A stretch of DNA of 64,000 nt from Pseudonocardia xinjiangensis (GCF_012911925.1 NZ_JAAXKY010000004.1:1-64000), one strand, 5' to 3'. Shown: positions 18,099-27,183, numbered from the stretch's first letter. The notes: generated by a model not told the origin, from the sequence alone. A program made the numbers and translations.

Positions 18099-18374
18099 AT
18101 GGAGTTCCTGGTGAGCGCCCGCAGCCTGCTGCCGCGGGACTTCCCCCCGGAGCGGCGGGCCGAGATGCGGACCCTCGAACGCGCCGTCGCGGGCCGCTGG
18201 CGCGCCGAGGGCATGCTGCAGCGCCTGTGGCGGGTGCCCGGGCGCACCGACTGGATCGGCCTCTTCACCGCCGCCGACTCCACGGTGCTGCACGACGCGC
18301 TCACGACGCTTCCGATGTGGCCGTGGCTGGACGTCACCGTGCAACCGCTGGCGACCCACCCGCAGGAACGGTGA
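18099..18374 (+). CDS. Muconolactone-isomerase-like small protein
   Basis: 91 aa ferredoxin-like-fold protein starting MEFLVSARSLLPRDFPPERR. It resembles muconolactone delta-isomerase (CatC), including the LWRVPGRTDWIGLFTAADSTVLHDAL core and the LPMWPWLDVTVQPLATHP end. CatC isomerises muconolactone to the enol-lactone in catechol degradation, but standalone relatives away from catAB may act on other lactones. ATG 18099 is preferred over the in-frame GTG 18096 because of GGGGGAG 5 bases upstream. No other ring-cleavage genes are adjacent. Confidence 0.75.
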   Translation: MEFLVSARSLLPRDFPPERRAEMRTLERAVAGRWRAEGMLQRLWRVPGRTDWIGLFTAADSTVLHDALTTLPMWPWLDVTVQPLATHPQER

Positions 18375-18415
18375 CCGCGGTGCGCCGCCTCGCAGAACCG
18401 AAGAGGGGAGCACGA

Positions 18416-20098
18416 GTGGACATCTCGATGCGGGGCACGGGCGCCCCCGGCACCAGGGACGGCGGGATCACCGCGGCCGGCAGGCCACGGACCAGGCTGT
18501 TCGCCGTCCTCGCGGCAGGGGTCTGCGCCGTGCTGCTCGCGGCCTGCGGCGCCGGGCCGGGGATCAACGCGGCAGGCGGTGACGGGGGCGGCATCCGCAC
18601 CGTGAACCCCTACGGCGGTGACTTCACGGCGGAGGGGACCCCGAAACGGGGCGGCGTGCTCGTGATGGGGACCGACCGCGAGGTCACGGGTTTCGACCCG
18701 ACCGTCCAGAACACCAACCAGGCGGCGCTGGCCGTCTACGACTCGCTCCTCAAGCTCACCCCGCAGGGCACGGCGCAGCCCTACATGGCCGAGTCGATGG
18801 AGAGCCCGGACGGCGGCCGGACGTGGCGGCTGGGCCTGCGCGACGGCGTGCGGTTCTCCGACGGGACCCCGCTGGACGCCCAGGCCGTGATCGTCAACGT
18901 GCAGCGCCACATCGACAAGGCCTCCTCGCCCGGCCACCGGTTCACCGAGCCGATCACGGCGATGACCGCGGTGGACCCGCTCACCGTCGAGTTCACGCTG
19001 CGCTCACCGTTCGGCCTGTTCCCGGTGGCGTTCGCCGGGAGCTTCACCACCGGCAGCCTCGGGCAGATCATGTCGCCCGCCGCCATCGCGCGGTACGGCG
19101 ACCAGATCGCGAGCCACCCGGTCGGGGCCGGCCCCTTCGTGCTGAGCGACTGGGTGCGCGACTCGCGCATGGTCCTGACGCGCAACCCGGACTACTGGCA
19201 GTCCGGCATGCCCTACCTGGACGGCCTGGAGTTCCGTCCCCTGCCCGACACCGAGAGCCGGTTCGCGTCGCTGGAGAACTCCGACGTCGACCTGATCTTC
19301 GGCGGGTACCACACCGAGCTGCTGCGTGGCCTGACGAACCCGAACCTGAGCGTCTACTACGGCTCGGGCCACGGGGCGGAGTGGCTCTACTTCAACCACG
19401 ACATCGCCCCGTTCGACGACCACCGGATGCGCGAGGCGGTCGTGCGCGGGATCGACCTCGACGCGCTCGCGGCCACCCAGTTCCGCGGGCAGATGGAGCG
19501 GGCCACCGGGTACTTCGGCGACGACAGCGCCTACCAGACTCCGGAGGCCGCGGCGGCCTGGCCGACGTTCGACGTCGAGCGGGCCAAGCAGCTGGTGGCC
19601 GAGTACGTGGCCGGGGGCGGCAGCGCGACCGTGGTCTACAAGACGACCAACGCGCCCAACCGCGTGGCGTTCGCCGAGTTCCTGCAGGCGCAGATGGCCG
19701 CGATCGGGATCACGCTGCAACCGCAGTTCTTCGACCTGGCCCAGTTCTCCTCGAGCGTGGTGCAGAGCCAGGACTTCCAGCTGGCCGGCATGGTCGGTGG
19801 CCCGGCGGACGCGCCCTACCCGTCCGCGCAGAACGTGCTGCGCACCGGCGGCAACCAGAACTACGGCGGCTACTCCAACCCGGAGGTCGACGCCCTGCTC
19901 GACACGGCGGCGGCGAGCACCGACGACGCCGAGCGGACGCGGCTGTACCAGCAGGTCCAGCTGGTCACCAACCGGGACATCTCGATGGCCTACTACAGCC
20001 GCGGCTACCTGTCGACGGTCGCGAGCCGGGAGGTGAAGGGCGTCGTGCGCTACCTGACCAGGGACATGTTCTTCGCCACCACCTGGCTCGACCGCTGA
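18416..20098 (+). CDS. Orphan ABC peptide-type solute-binding lipoprotein
   Basis: 560 aa family-5 binding protein with an N-terminal signal FAVLAAGVCAVLLAACGAG (lipobox LAAC about residues 39-42) and the family motif VRFSDGTPLDAQAVIVNVQRH. The GTG start is supported by GAGGGGAG 5 bases upstream; ATG 18428 is an alternative. No permease or ATPase follows. It probably feeds the complete importer at 12295-17893 as a second receptor, or a permease elsewhere. It is only about 40 percent alike by eye to the first binding protein, so not a recent duplicate. Confidence 0.9.
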   Translation: MDISMRGTGAPGTRDGGITAAGRPRTRLFAVLAAGVCAVLLAACGAGPGINAAGGDGGGIRTVNPYGGDFTAEGTPKRGGVLVMGTDREVTGFDPTVQNTNQAALAVYDSLLKLTPQGTAQPYMAESMESPDGGRTWRLGLRDGVRFSDGTPLDAQAVIVNVQRHIDKASSPGHRFTEPITAMTAVDPLTVEFTLRSPFGLFPVAFAGSFTTGSLGQIMSPAAIARYGDQIASHPVGAGPFVLSDWVRDSRMVLTRNPDYWQSGMPYLDGLEFRPLPDTESRFASLENSDVDLIFGGYHTELLRGLTNPNLSVYYGSGHGAEWLYFNHDIAPFDDHRMREAVVRGIDLDALAATQFRGQMERATGYFGDDSAYQTPEAAAAWPTFDVERAKQLVAEYVAGGGSATVVYKTTNAPNRVAFAEFLQAQMAAIGITLQPQFFDLAQFSSSVVQSQDFQLAGMVGGPADAPYPSAQNVLRTGGNQNYGGYSNPEVDALLDTAAASTDDAERTRLYQQVQLVTNRDISMAYYSRGYLSTVASREVKGVVRYLTRDMFFATTWLDR

Positions 20099-20114
20099 CG
20101 GGAGGCGCGGGCCG

Positions 20115-23100
20115 CTACCGCAGCGCGGTGCCGTCCGGGCCGCTCACGGGGAGTTCGGTGGCCAGCCCGGTGAGCAGCAGCACCCGGGCAGCTGCCGAAC
20201 CGGGGGTCAGGAGGATCGACAACCCGGGGCCGGCAGCGGCATGTGCCTCGGCGAGCAGCGCGACCCCGGCGCTGCTGAGGTAGCCGACACCGGTGAGGTC
20301 GACGACGAGCGGGCCGCCGATCCCGGCGGAGGTGAGCAGGGCGGGACCGACGATGTCGCGGCCGGCCAGGTCCAGGTCGCCGTGGACGGCGAGCACCCGC
20401 TCCCCGGCGGGCCCCTGCCGATGCTCGACGCTCGCCCCGACGGGAGCCCGGGTCCGGGAGCGGCTCCGCGCCGCGGTGCCGCCGGGCCGGCCGTCGGGCG
20501 CAGGCGCGGCAGCAGGGAGCCGGAAGCGCGCCTCGGTGCCGTCGGGACCGCGGTCGATCACGAACCCGTCGACGAGCTCGCCGATGACCCGTAGCCCGTG
20601 CCCACGGTGCCCGTTGTCGGTCGGGACGGGGCGCCAGCGGCCGTGGTCGCGCACCCGCACGTCGACGGCACCGTCGTCGGTGCGGGTGAGTGAGTAGTCG
20701 AACTCGCCGCCGCCGTCCGGGTAGGCGTGCTCGGCGGCGTTGGCGGCGGCCTCACCGACGGCCAGTTCGAGGTCCTCGGTGCTCTCCTCGGGCAGTCCGG
20801 CGGCGGCCGCCCAGTCGCTCACCTCTCTCCGGAGCGGGCTCATGCTGGTGGCGGCCGCGGGCAGCCGTCCGCGCAGTGGGGCGGGGACGGCGCGCACGAC
20901 GAGCAGTGCCACGTCGTCGGCGGGCCCCGCCTCGTCGAGCACGGTCTCGACCAGCCCCGCGGCCAGGCCGTCGGGGCCGAGGTGACCGAGCTGCGCGGCG
21001 ACGTGCAGGAGGCGGTCGAGCCCCTTGTCCACCACCTCGTGGCGGCGCTCGACGAGTCCGTCGGTGTAGAGGATCACCGACGATCCGGGCGCGACGGTGG
21101 TGGCGGCCTCCTGGTAGGGCGGGCGTCCGCGCAGACCCAGCACCGCACCGGCGCCGCCGTCGAGGAACCTCGCGTCGTCGCCGTCGACGAGCAGTACCGG
21201 CGGGTGCCCGGCCATGGCCCAGCGCAGCTCGCGGGTGGACCAGTCGAACGTGAGGCAGGCGCACGTGCTGCCGGTCGCCCCGCGGAGCCTGGCGGCGAAC
21301 CGGTCGAGCCGTTCGAGGGCGGCGGCGGGGGAGCACCCGTCGAGCAGGTGGGTGGCCAGTGCGCTGCGCAGCTGTCCCATGACGGCGGCCGCACCCGGGC
21401 CGTGCCCCACGACGTCGCCGACGACCAGCGCGACGCGCGTGCCACCGAGGGGGAGCAGGTCGTACCAGTCCCCGCCGGACAGTGCGTGCTCGGCCGCGGG
21501 TGTGTAGTGCGCCGCGGCGGCGAGCCGGGCCAGCGCGGGCAGCTCGCGGGGGAGCAGACTGCGCTGCAGGACGTCGGCCACCTCGTGCTCGGCCTGGTGC
21601 AGGCGGGCGCGGTCGAGCGCCTGCGCGCACTGCCCGGCCACGGTGAGCACGGGGCCACGCTGGTCCGCGCCCAGCTCCGGGGTGGCGCCCTCCTCCGCGG
21701 CGAGCCACATGCCGACCACACCGACCACCCGGTTCGACAGCAGCAGCGGCACCGCGACCGGGGAGCCGCTCCACACCGCCCGGGCGCTGCGAACGGCCGC
21801 GGCCAGTGGATCGGTGGCGTCCAGGGTGACCGGCCGCAACGCGACCGCGGCAGGCCCCCGCGCGGCGATCGGCTCCAGGCGCGGCCCTTCCCGCAGCATC
21901 AGGACCGCGGACTCCGCTCCGAGCCCGGCGGCGTGGTCGAGCACCACATCGGCGACCTCGGCGGGGGTGGTGGCCCCCGACAGGGCGGCGACGATGTCGC
22001 TGAGCTCCTCGGCGGCTCTGCGGGCCACCCGCTCGGCCTGCAGCAGGCCGGCACGGTGCAGGGCCTGGGCGCACTGCTCGACGAGGGACTCGGCGCTGGC
22101 CCGCTCCGTGGCACCGAGCGGGTGCTGCGCGGGCAGCGCCATGGCCACCACACCCAGCGACCGTCCGGCGGCGAGCAGCGGTAGGCACACCAGCCCGTCG
22201 ATGCCGTGGCGCGCCAGTTCCTTCCGCAGGTGCGGGTCGTGGCCTGCCCAGGAGTCGTCCGTGTCCAGCCAGACCGAGCGGCCGGCGGCGGCTCCGGTGA
22301 CCGGATCCGCGGCGTCGGGAGGCAGCTCGCTCCAGGTCCGGACGATCTCGGTGGGCCAGCCCTCCACGGCAAGGGCCTGCAGGTCGCCCGCCTCGCCCCG
22401 CCTCCACACCGCCACCGAGCGGGCGCCCAGCAACCGTCGGAGCTGGTCGACGGTGGCCACGCCGACCTGCGCGGGGGTCGCGGCGGCGGACAGGGCGGCG
22501 GTGGCCTGCTGGAGCAGCTGCAGCTGCCGGTTGGCCTCCTGCTCGCGCCGCAACAGCCGCTCCCGTTCGGCCTCGGCGCGCCGTCGCTGCGTGATGTCGC
22601 GGCCGATGGCCTGCACACGGCCGTGCCCGGCGGAGCGCATGCTCAGCTCGACCGGCACGGTGCTGCCGTCACGACGGCGCAGCTCCCACACCTCGGTGAC
22701 GGACGCGCCGTCGGCCAGCGCCGTGAGCAGCCGGTTCAGCCGGGGGATGTCCTCGGGCCGCACGATGTCCTCGGCCCCCAGCATCAGGTGCTCCTCGCGG
22801 GAGTAGCCCAGCAGCGCGCAGGCCGCCGGGTTGACGTCGAGGTAGCGGCGGTCGCCGTCGGCGAGCCAGATCGCGTCGGTGGCCCGCTCGACGAGGAGCC
22901 GGAACTGTTCCTCGCTCTCCCGCACCGCCGCGATGGCGTGTGCGCGCTGCAACGACTCCCAGCACCGCCCGGCGACCGTGGTGACCAGGTCGATCTCGGC
23001 TGCCGTCCACACCCGGGGGGTCCGCTGGTGCACCGCCATCGCGGCGACGAACCGGCCCGCCTTGTGCAGCGGGACGCAGATCACCGCCACGATGCCCGTG

Positions 23101-23450
23101 CGGTGGTAGATGCCGCGCTGCTCGGGCAGCACGCGCGGATCGGTCTCCGCGTCGGCCAGGACGTACGGGACACCCTCACGCATGCAGCGGAGCGTGTCGG
23201 CGCTGAAGTCCGACATCGCCATCCGGCCGGTCAGCTCGGGCAGCCCGCGGGCGTAGCTGCCGGTCATCGTGAAGTGGTCCTCGTCGGCCTCGGCCTCGGC
23301 GTAGGCGCTGCGGTCGACCTGCATGTGCTCGCCGAGGAGCTGCGCGACCGTCGCCATGACCTCGTCGGGGTCCTGCAGCGGCTGCAGAGCCCGCTCCAGC
23401 TCGGCGAGGAAGCGGTCGCGCGACGCGAGCGGCCGCCCCACCTGGTCCAC
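20115..23450 (-). CDS. Multidomain GAF-PAS-GAF-GAF-SpoIIE phosphatase-HATPase-STAS protein
   Basis: About 1111 aa. Domains in order: GAF (1-180), PAS with FRLLVERATDAIWLADGDRR (195-320), two further GAF domains (about 340-500 and 520-665), SpoIIE/PP2C phosphatase (LSGGDWYDLLPLGG, VGDVVGHGPGAAAVMGQLRS, YTDGLVE; 690-880), RsbW-like HATPase (LELAVGEAAANAAEHAYPDGG; 900-1010) and a C-terminal STAS domain with VVDLTGVGYLSSAGVALL. It therefore joins sensor, phosphatase, anti-sigma-like kinase and antagonist-like modules in one chain. Start chosen at GTG 23450 because the 25 codons upstream look non-coding; no clear ribosome site. Confidence 0.88.
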   Translation of the reverse strand: MDQVGRPLASRDRFLAELERALQPLQDPDEVMATVAQLLGEHMQVDRSAYAEAEADEDHFTMTGSYARGLPELTGRMAMSDFSADTLRCMREGVPYVLADAETDPRVLPEQRGIYHRTGIVAVICVPLHKAGRFVAAMAVHQRTPRVWTAAEIDLVTTVAGRCWESLQRAHAIAAVRESEEQFRLLVERATDAIWLADGDRRYLDVNPAACALLGYSREEHLMLGAEDIVRPEDIPRLNRLLTALADGASVTEVWELRRRDGSTVPVELSMRSAGHGRVQAIGRDITQRRRAEAERERLLRREQEANRQLQLLQQATAALSAAATPAQVGVATVDQLRRLLGARSVAVWRRGEAGDLQALAVEGWPTEIVRTWSELPPDAADPVTGAAAGRSVWLDTDDSWAGHDPHLRKELARHGIDGLVCLPLLAAGRSLGVVAMALPAQHPLGATERASAESLVEQCAQALHRAGLLQAERVARRAAEELSDIVAALSGATTPAEVADVVLDHAAGLGAESAVLMLREGPRLEPIAARGPAAVALRPVTLDATDPLAAAVRSARAVWSGSPVAVPLLLSNRVVGVVGMWLAAEEGATPELGADQRGPVLTVAGQCAQALDRARLHQAEHEVADVLQRSLLPRELPALARLAAAAHYTPAAEHALSGGDWYDLLPLGGTRVALVVGDVVGHGPGAAAVMGQLRSALATHLLDGCSPAAALERLDRFAARLRGATGSTCACLTFDWSTRELRWAMAGHPPVLLVDGDDARFLDGGAGAVLGLRGRPPYQEAATTVAPGSSVILYTDGLVERRHEVVDKGLDRLLHVAAQLGHLGPDGLAAGLVETVLDEAGPADDVALLVVRAVPAPLRGRLPAAATSMSPLRREVSDWAAAAGLPEESTEDLELAVGEAAANAAEHAYPDGGGEFDYSLTRTDDGAVDVRVRDHGRWRPVPTDNGHRGHGLRVIGELVDGFVIDRGPDGTEARFRLPAAAPAPDGRPGGTAARSRSRTRAPVGASVEHRQGPAGERVLAVHGDLDLAGRDIVGPALLTSAGIGGPLVVDLTGVGYLSSAGVALLAEAHAAAGPGLSILLTPGSAAARVLLLTGLATELPVSGPDGTALR

Positions 23451-23562
23451 CGGCGGGATCGTACCGGCCGGGCGGCATCGCGCTCTGTGAAGCGAGGTCC
23501 CCCACCCCCGTGTCCGGCACGTCACCGCCGCGGCTCATGCCGTGCGGGGGATGCGGGGGCCC

Positions 23563-23598
23563 TACCGGAATCGCCACGGTTACCGGAATCGCCACCGG
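23563..23598 (+). repeat. Tandem 18-base direct repeat
   Basis: TACCGGAATCGCCACGGT (23563-23580) is followed immediately by a copy differing only in its last bases (23581-23598). The pair lies 28 bases before the GTG of the membrane-protein gene at 23626, between it and the divergent SpoIIE-type gene. It could be a double regulator site. No known motif recognised. Confidence 0.65.
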
Positions 23599-23625
23599 GA
23601 GTGCCGGAGCGAGGGAGGTGGCGCG

Positions 23626-24186
23626 GTGTCGGACGATCACGACGACCTGCGGGCGCACGCGCCCTCCGCCGCGTGGATCGTGCGGGCCGCCGAGCTGCAC
23701 CGTGACCGGTGGGAGGACGAGCAGGAGCTCGCGAACGCCATCCACGGCACGGTGGTCGGCGCCGCCGTGATGGTGGCGGCGAGCCTGCACGGGTCGCTGG
23801 GCGAGATCCTCGTGACGGTCCTGGTCACCCTGCTCGTGTACTGGGTGGCCGAGCGGTACGCCCACCTGCTCGCCGCCGGCGTCCGGGGCCGGCGGACGGG
23901 GTGGAAGGAGACCCGGGCCGCGATCGCCCGCGTGGTGCGTGAGGGCTGGCCCATGGTCGAGGCGGCCTACCTGCCCCTCGTGGTCCTCGTCGTGACCTAT
24001 CTGATCACCGCGCGGCTGACGGTGGCGGTGGTCGCGTCACTCGGCATGTCGACCCTGCTGCTCGTCGCACTCGGGTACCTCGCGGCCCGGCGGGCGGGTG
24101 CCACCGGCGGCGGGGCACTGGGGTGGGCAGCCCTGAGCGGGGTGCTCGGCCTCGCCACCGTGAGCCTGAAGCTGTTCCTGCACTGA
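23626..24186 (+). CDS. Integral membrane protein, function unknown
   Basis: 186 aa. A charged N-terminal segment (HAPSAAWIVRAAELHRDRWEDEQE) is followed by about five hydrophobic segments (residues roughly 45-58, 62-80, 112-126, 130-150, 160-185). GTG start fixed by GAGGGAGGT 6 bases upstream. I do not recognise a characterised family. Divergent from the SpoIIE-type regulator and followed by a convergent small membrane-protein gene. Confidence 0.75.
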   Translation: MSDDHDDLRAHAPSAAWIVRAAELHRDRWEDEQELANAIHGTVVGAAVMVAASLHGSLGEILVTVLVTLLVYWVAERYAHLLAAGVRGRRTGWKETRAAIARVVREGWPMVEAAYLPLVVLVVTYLITARLTVAVVASLGMSTLLLVALGYLAARRAGATGGGALGWAALSGVLGLATVSLKLFLH

Positions 24187-24239
24187 CGTCCGCTGTGGGC
24201 CCTGACCGAGCGGCCGGCGGCCGGATGGCGGGGGTCAGC

Positions 24240-24398
24240 TCAGTGCACCGACCCGCTGCGCCGACGCAGAGCACCGAAACCGGCGGTGGCCACGAAAAGG
24301 ACGATTCCCACGATGGCGAGCCAGAACAGCGACTTCACGATGAATCCGACAATGACGACGATCACCCAGAGGATGAGAAGTCCGATGACGAGGCCCAT
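24240..24398 (-). CDS. 52-aa hydrophobic membrane peptide
   Basis: Short gene reading MGLVIGLLILWVIVVIVGFI onward, with two hydrophobic segments (residues 2-20 and 25-42) and a basic tail ALRRRSGSVH. The ATG at 24398 is preceded by AAGGAG with 6-base spacing, a strong ribosome site. This type of short hydrophobic protein is common in actinobacteria and often stress-induced; function is not established. It is convergent with the membrane-protein gene ending at 24186 and divergent from the ClC gene. Confidence 0.75.
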   Translation of the reverse strand: MGLVIGLLILWVIVVIVGFIVKSLFWLAIVGIVLFVATAGFGALRRRSGSVH

Positions 24399-24559
24399 GA
24401 GGAACTCCTTTGTGCGCCCGAGGTGCCGTTACTGGGCGCCTGCATGACAAGAGCCGTACCCGGCCGCCCGGTGCGCGAATCCCGAGAAAAGCGGGGCTGT
24501 GCAGTGATTGTGCTAACGCAATGATTGCGCAACCGCCGAGGTGATGGCTCCATGGGTCC

Positions 24560-26419
24560 ATGGAGCACGGCGTCGGAGCGGGGCAGGACGGCACTGCGGG
24601 CACGCGGGGGAGACCGGCGCATCTCGGTGACTTCACCCTGACCCGGCGGGTGCTGGTGACGGTCGCCTGGGCGGTGCCCGTCGGCGCGCTCGGCGCGGTC
24701 GCGGCGTGGCTGCTCCTGCGGCTCATCGGGCTGATCACGAACCTCGTCTTCTACGGACGCGTCGAGACGGACCTCGTGGCGCCGGGAGCCGTGCCGCACC
24801 CGGCGTGGCTGATCCTCACCGCTCCGGTGGTCGGCGGCCTGGTGATCGGCCTGATGGCCCGGTTCGGGTCGGAGAAGATCCGCGGGCACGGCATGCCGGA
24901 GGCGATCGAGGCCATCGTGCTGCGCCGCAGCCGGGTGGCGCCGCGCGTCGCGGTGCTGAAGCCCGTGTCCGCCGCTGTGAGCATCGGCAGCGGCGGCCCG
25001 TTCGGCGCCGAGGGCCCGATCATCATGACCGGCGGGGCCATCGGCTCGATCGTCGCCCAGCACCTGCACCTGTCCGCTGACGAGCGCAAGGCCCTGATGG
25101 TCTCGGGTGCGGCCGCAGGAATGGCCGCGACGTTCAACGCGCCGCTGGCGTCGGTGCTCCTGGCCGTGGAGCTGCTGCTGTTCGAGTGGCGGCCCCGCAG
25201 CTTCGTGCCCGTCGTGACCGCCGTCGCGGTGGCGACGATCGTCAGGGCCCCGCTGCTGGGGGCCGGTCCGATCTTCCCGGTCACCGCCTCCGGCATGGTG
25301 GCGACGCCCGTCGTCGACCTGCTGTCCGTCGTGGCCGGGGTGATCGGCGGCCTGCTGGCGGTGGTGCTGACGGCGCTGGTCTACCTGTCCGAGGACGCGT
25401 TCGGACGGCTGCCGATCCACTGGATGTGGTGGCCGGCGATCGGTGGCCTCGTGATCGGGATCGGCGGCCTGATCCAGCCCCGGGCGCTCGGTGTCGGCTA
25501 CGACGTGATCGACGAGCTGCTCACGGGCCGGGCGACGCTGACGCTCATCATCGGCGTGCTCACGGTCAAGGCCCTGATCTGGGGGCTGTCACTGGGCTCG
25601 GGCACGTCGGGCGGCGTGCTGGCCCCGATCTTCATGATCGGGGCGGCGATCGGCGCGCTGGAGGGCCACGTCTTCCCCACCTCGGCACCCGGGCTGTGGG
25701 CGGTGATCGGACTGGCCGCCGTCGTGGGTGGCGTGATGCGGAGCCCGTTGACCGGTGTGGTGTTCGCCCTCGAGCTCACCCGGGCCTGGCCCGCGCTGCT
25801 GCCGCTGCTGATCGCGTCCGCGTCCGCGTACCTCGTGTCGGCGCTGGTCCTGCGCCGCTCGGTGCTGACCGAGCGGATCGCCCGCCGTGGCTACCACGTG
25901 TCCCGCGAGTACGACGTCGATCCGCTGGAGGTCCTGTTCACCGACGAGGTGATGCACCTGCGTCCGGTCACGCTGCACCGGTCCGACCCGCTGCCGATCA
26001 CCGCCGCGGTGCTGGACGCCGTGGTCCCGCGCCGCACCCCGCCCGACCAGCCGGCGGCCCGGCGCTTCCCGCTGCAGCGGCTGTTCCCCGTGCTCGACGA
26101 CGAGGGCCGGCTCGTGGGCGTCGCGCCCCGGCAGGCGCTGGTCGCACCGGAGCCGGGCGCGTGCACGGTGGGCGAGGTGACCATCGGTGACCCGGTGATC
26201 GTGCGCGCCGACGACACCCTCCGCACGGTCGCCTCCCGGTTCGCCGCCGCGGCCGTGAGCGCCGCACCCGTCGTCGCCCGTGACGACCCGGACCGGCTAC
26301 TCGGCCTGGTCACCGTCGAGCAACTCCTCGACGGCAGGTTGCGCGACTTCGCCGAGGAGCACCACCGGGAGCGCCCGTTGCGACTGCGGGGCCGCCGGGC
26401 CCGGGACGTCGTGGTCTGA
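24560..26419 (+). CDS. ClC-family chloride channel/antiporter with CBS domains
   Basis: 619 aa. The N-terminal two thirds is a ClC membrane domain. The selectivity-filter sequence GSGGPFGAEGP carries the gating glutamate (the GxEGP motif). A later conserved stretch is GSGTSGGVLAPIF. Residues from about 450 form a CBS pair (FTDEVMHLRPVTL, and VGEVTIGDPVIVRADDTLRTV). The retained glutamate suggests Cl-/H+ exchange rather than passive conductance, by family analogy. ATG at 24560; no strong ribosome site visible. Monocistronic. Confidence 0.9.
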   Translation: MEHGVGAGQDGTAGTRGRPAHLGDFTLTRRVLVTVAWAVPVGALGAVAAWLLLRLIGLITNLVFYGRVETDLVAPGAVPHPAWLILTAPVVGGLVIGLMARFGSEKIRGHGMPEAIEAIVLRRSRVAPRVAVLKPVSAAVSIGSGGPFGAEGPIIMTGGAIGSIVAQHLHLSADERKALMVSGAAAGMAATFNAPLASVLLAVELLLFEWRPRSFVPVVTAVAVATIVRAPLLGAGPIFPVTASGMVATPVVDLLSVVAGVIGGLLAVVLTALVYLSEDAFGRLPIHWMWWPAIGGLVIGIGGLIQPRALGVGYDVIDELLTGRATLTLIIGVLTVKALIWGLSLGSGTSGGVLAPIFMIGAAIGALEGHVFPTSAPGLWAVIGLAAVVGGVMRSPLTGVVFALELTRAWPALLPLLIASASAYLVSALVLRRSVLTERIARRGYHVSREYDVDPLEVLFTDEVMHLRPVTLHRSDPLPITAAVLDAVVPRRTPPDQPAARRFPLQRLFPVLDDEGRLVGVAPRQALVAPEPGACTVGEVTIGDPVIVRADDTLRTVASRFAAAAVSAAPVVARDDPDRLLGLVTVEQLLDGRLRDFAEEHHRERPLRLRGRRARDVVV

Positions 26420-26461
26420 CCCGACCCTGACGCCACCCTGGCGCCTCTGCCGCGTCATGGA

Positions 26462-26503
26462 CACATGTCGCGGCATCAGGCCGCCCTGGAACAGCGACAT
26501 GTG
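26462..26503. repeat. Inverted repeat, 10-base perfect arms
   Basis: CACATGTCGC (26462-26471) and its exact reverse complement (26494-26503) flank 22 bases, downstream of the ClC gene and next to the tandem repeat at 26537-26596. It may be a terminator between the convergent ClC and MarR genes, although it lacks a T-run, or part of a dispersed repeat unit. Confidence 0.65.
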
Positions 26504-26536
26504 ACCACGACGCTGTCATCCTGGCCGCCCGCAGCA

Positions 26537-26596
26537 GGAAACGGGCGACTCGCGCGTGCGGAACGGGCGACTCGTGGGCGTGGAACGGGCGACTCG
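26537..26596 (+). repeat. Three-copy 22-base tandem repeat
   Basis: The core AACGGGCGACTCG occurs at 26540, 26562 and 26584, exactly 22 bases apart, each preceded by GG(A). It lies in the gap between the convergent ClC (ends 26419) and MarR (ends 26625) genes. No coding function is apparent. Confidence 0.8.
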
Positions 26597-26624
26597 CGGG
26601 GCCGCGCGGCTGCGAGCGGCGCGG

Positions 26625-27137
26625 TCACTCCTCCGGCGCGTCGGCCGAGGTCGTCCAGCCCAGCGCCCACACGTCGGCCGCGGGCACCTCGCCGCCCGCG
26701 GCGGCGAACGACGCCAGCACGGGGGCCAGCGCCCGCCGCTGCTCTCCCGGCATCCGCCCGAGGATCTCGGCGATCGCGGCCCGCCGGTCGTCCATCACCC
26801 GGTCGACGAGCTCGCGGCCGGCGTCGGTGAGCTCGAGCGCGAGGTTGCGCCGGTCGTCCGGGTCGTCGCGGCGGTCGAGCAGCCCGGCGGTGACCAGGCG
26901 GTCACAGGCGCGCGTGGCGTTCGAGGGGTGCACGCCGAGCGCCCGCGCCACCGCACCGAGGTTCACCGGCCCGGTGCTGGCCACCATCACCAGCACCCGG
27001 AACTGCGGGAGCGTGATCCGGCCGTCGAGGCCGGCGATCGACCGCGCGCTCAACGCGACGAGGACGCGGGTCGCGGCCATCGCGGCCTCGACCTCGTCGG
27101 CCTGCACACCCGGTCCCTTCGTCGTCCCTCGCGCCAT
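26625..27137 (-). CDS. MarR-family transcriptional regulator
   Basis: 170 aa winged-helix regulator. The DNA-binding region runs ITLPQFRVLVMVASTGPVNLGAVARALGVHPSNATRACDRL, followed by the wing RRDDPDDRRNLALELT. MarR proteins repress efflux or catabolic genes and release DNA on binding phenolic or oxidised ligands. ATG start. Gene is convergent with ClC, and the FGGY kinase gene upstream runs in the same direction, 46 bases away. Target unknown. Confidence 0.87.
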   Translation of the reverse strand: MARGTTKGPGVQADEVEAAMAATRVLVALSARSIAGLDGRITLPQFRVLVMVASTGPVNLGAVARALGVHPSNATRACDRLVTAGLLDRRDDPDDRRNLALELTDAGRELVDRVMDDRRAAIAEILGRMPGEQRRALAPVLASFAAAGGEVPAADVWALGWTTSADAPEE

Positions 27138-27183
27138 GCACGTCAGTGTGCCCCGGCGGCCCAGGGCCGCCGGATCCTCGTGG

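Noticed and set aside
20727-23705. Plus-strand frames of up to 499 aa inside the SpoIIE-type gene
   Set aside because: No recognisable domain, while the minus strand shows seven consecutive domains.
26537-26596. CRISPR array
   Set aside because: Only three 22-base units with about 9 variable bases between cores, no spacers of proper length and no cas genes.
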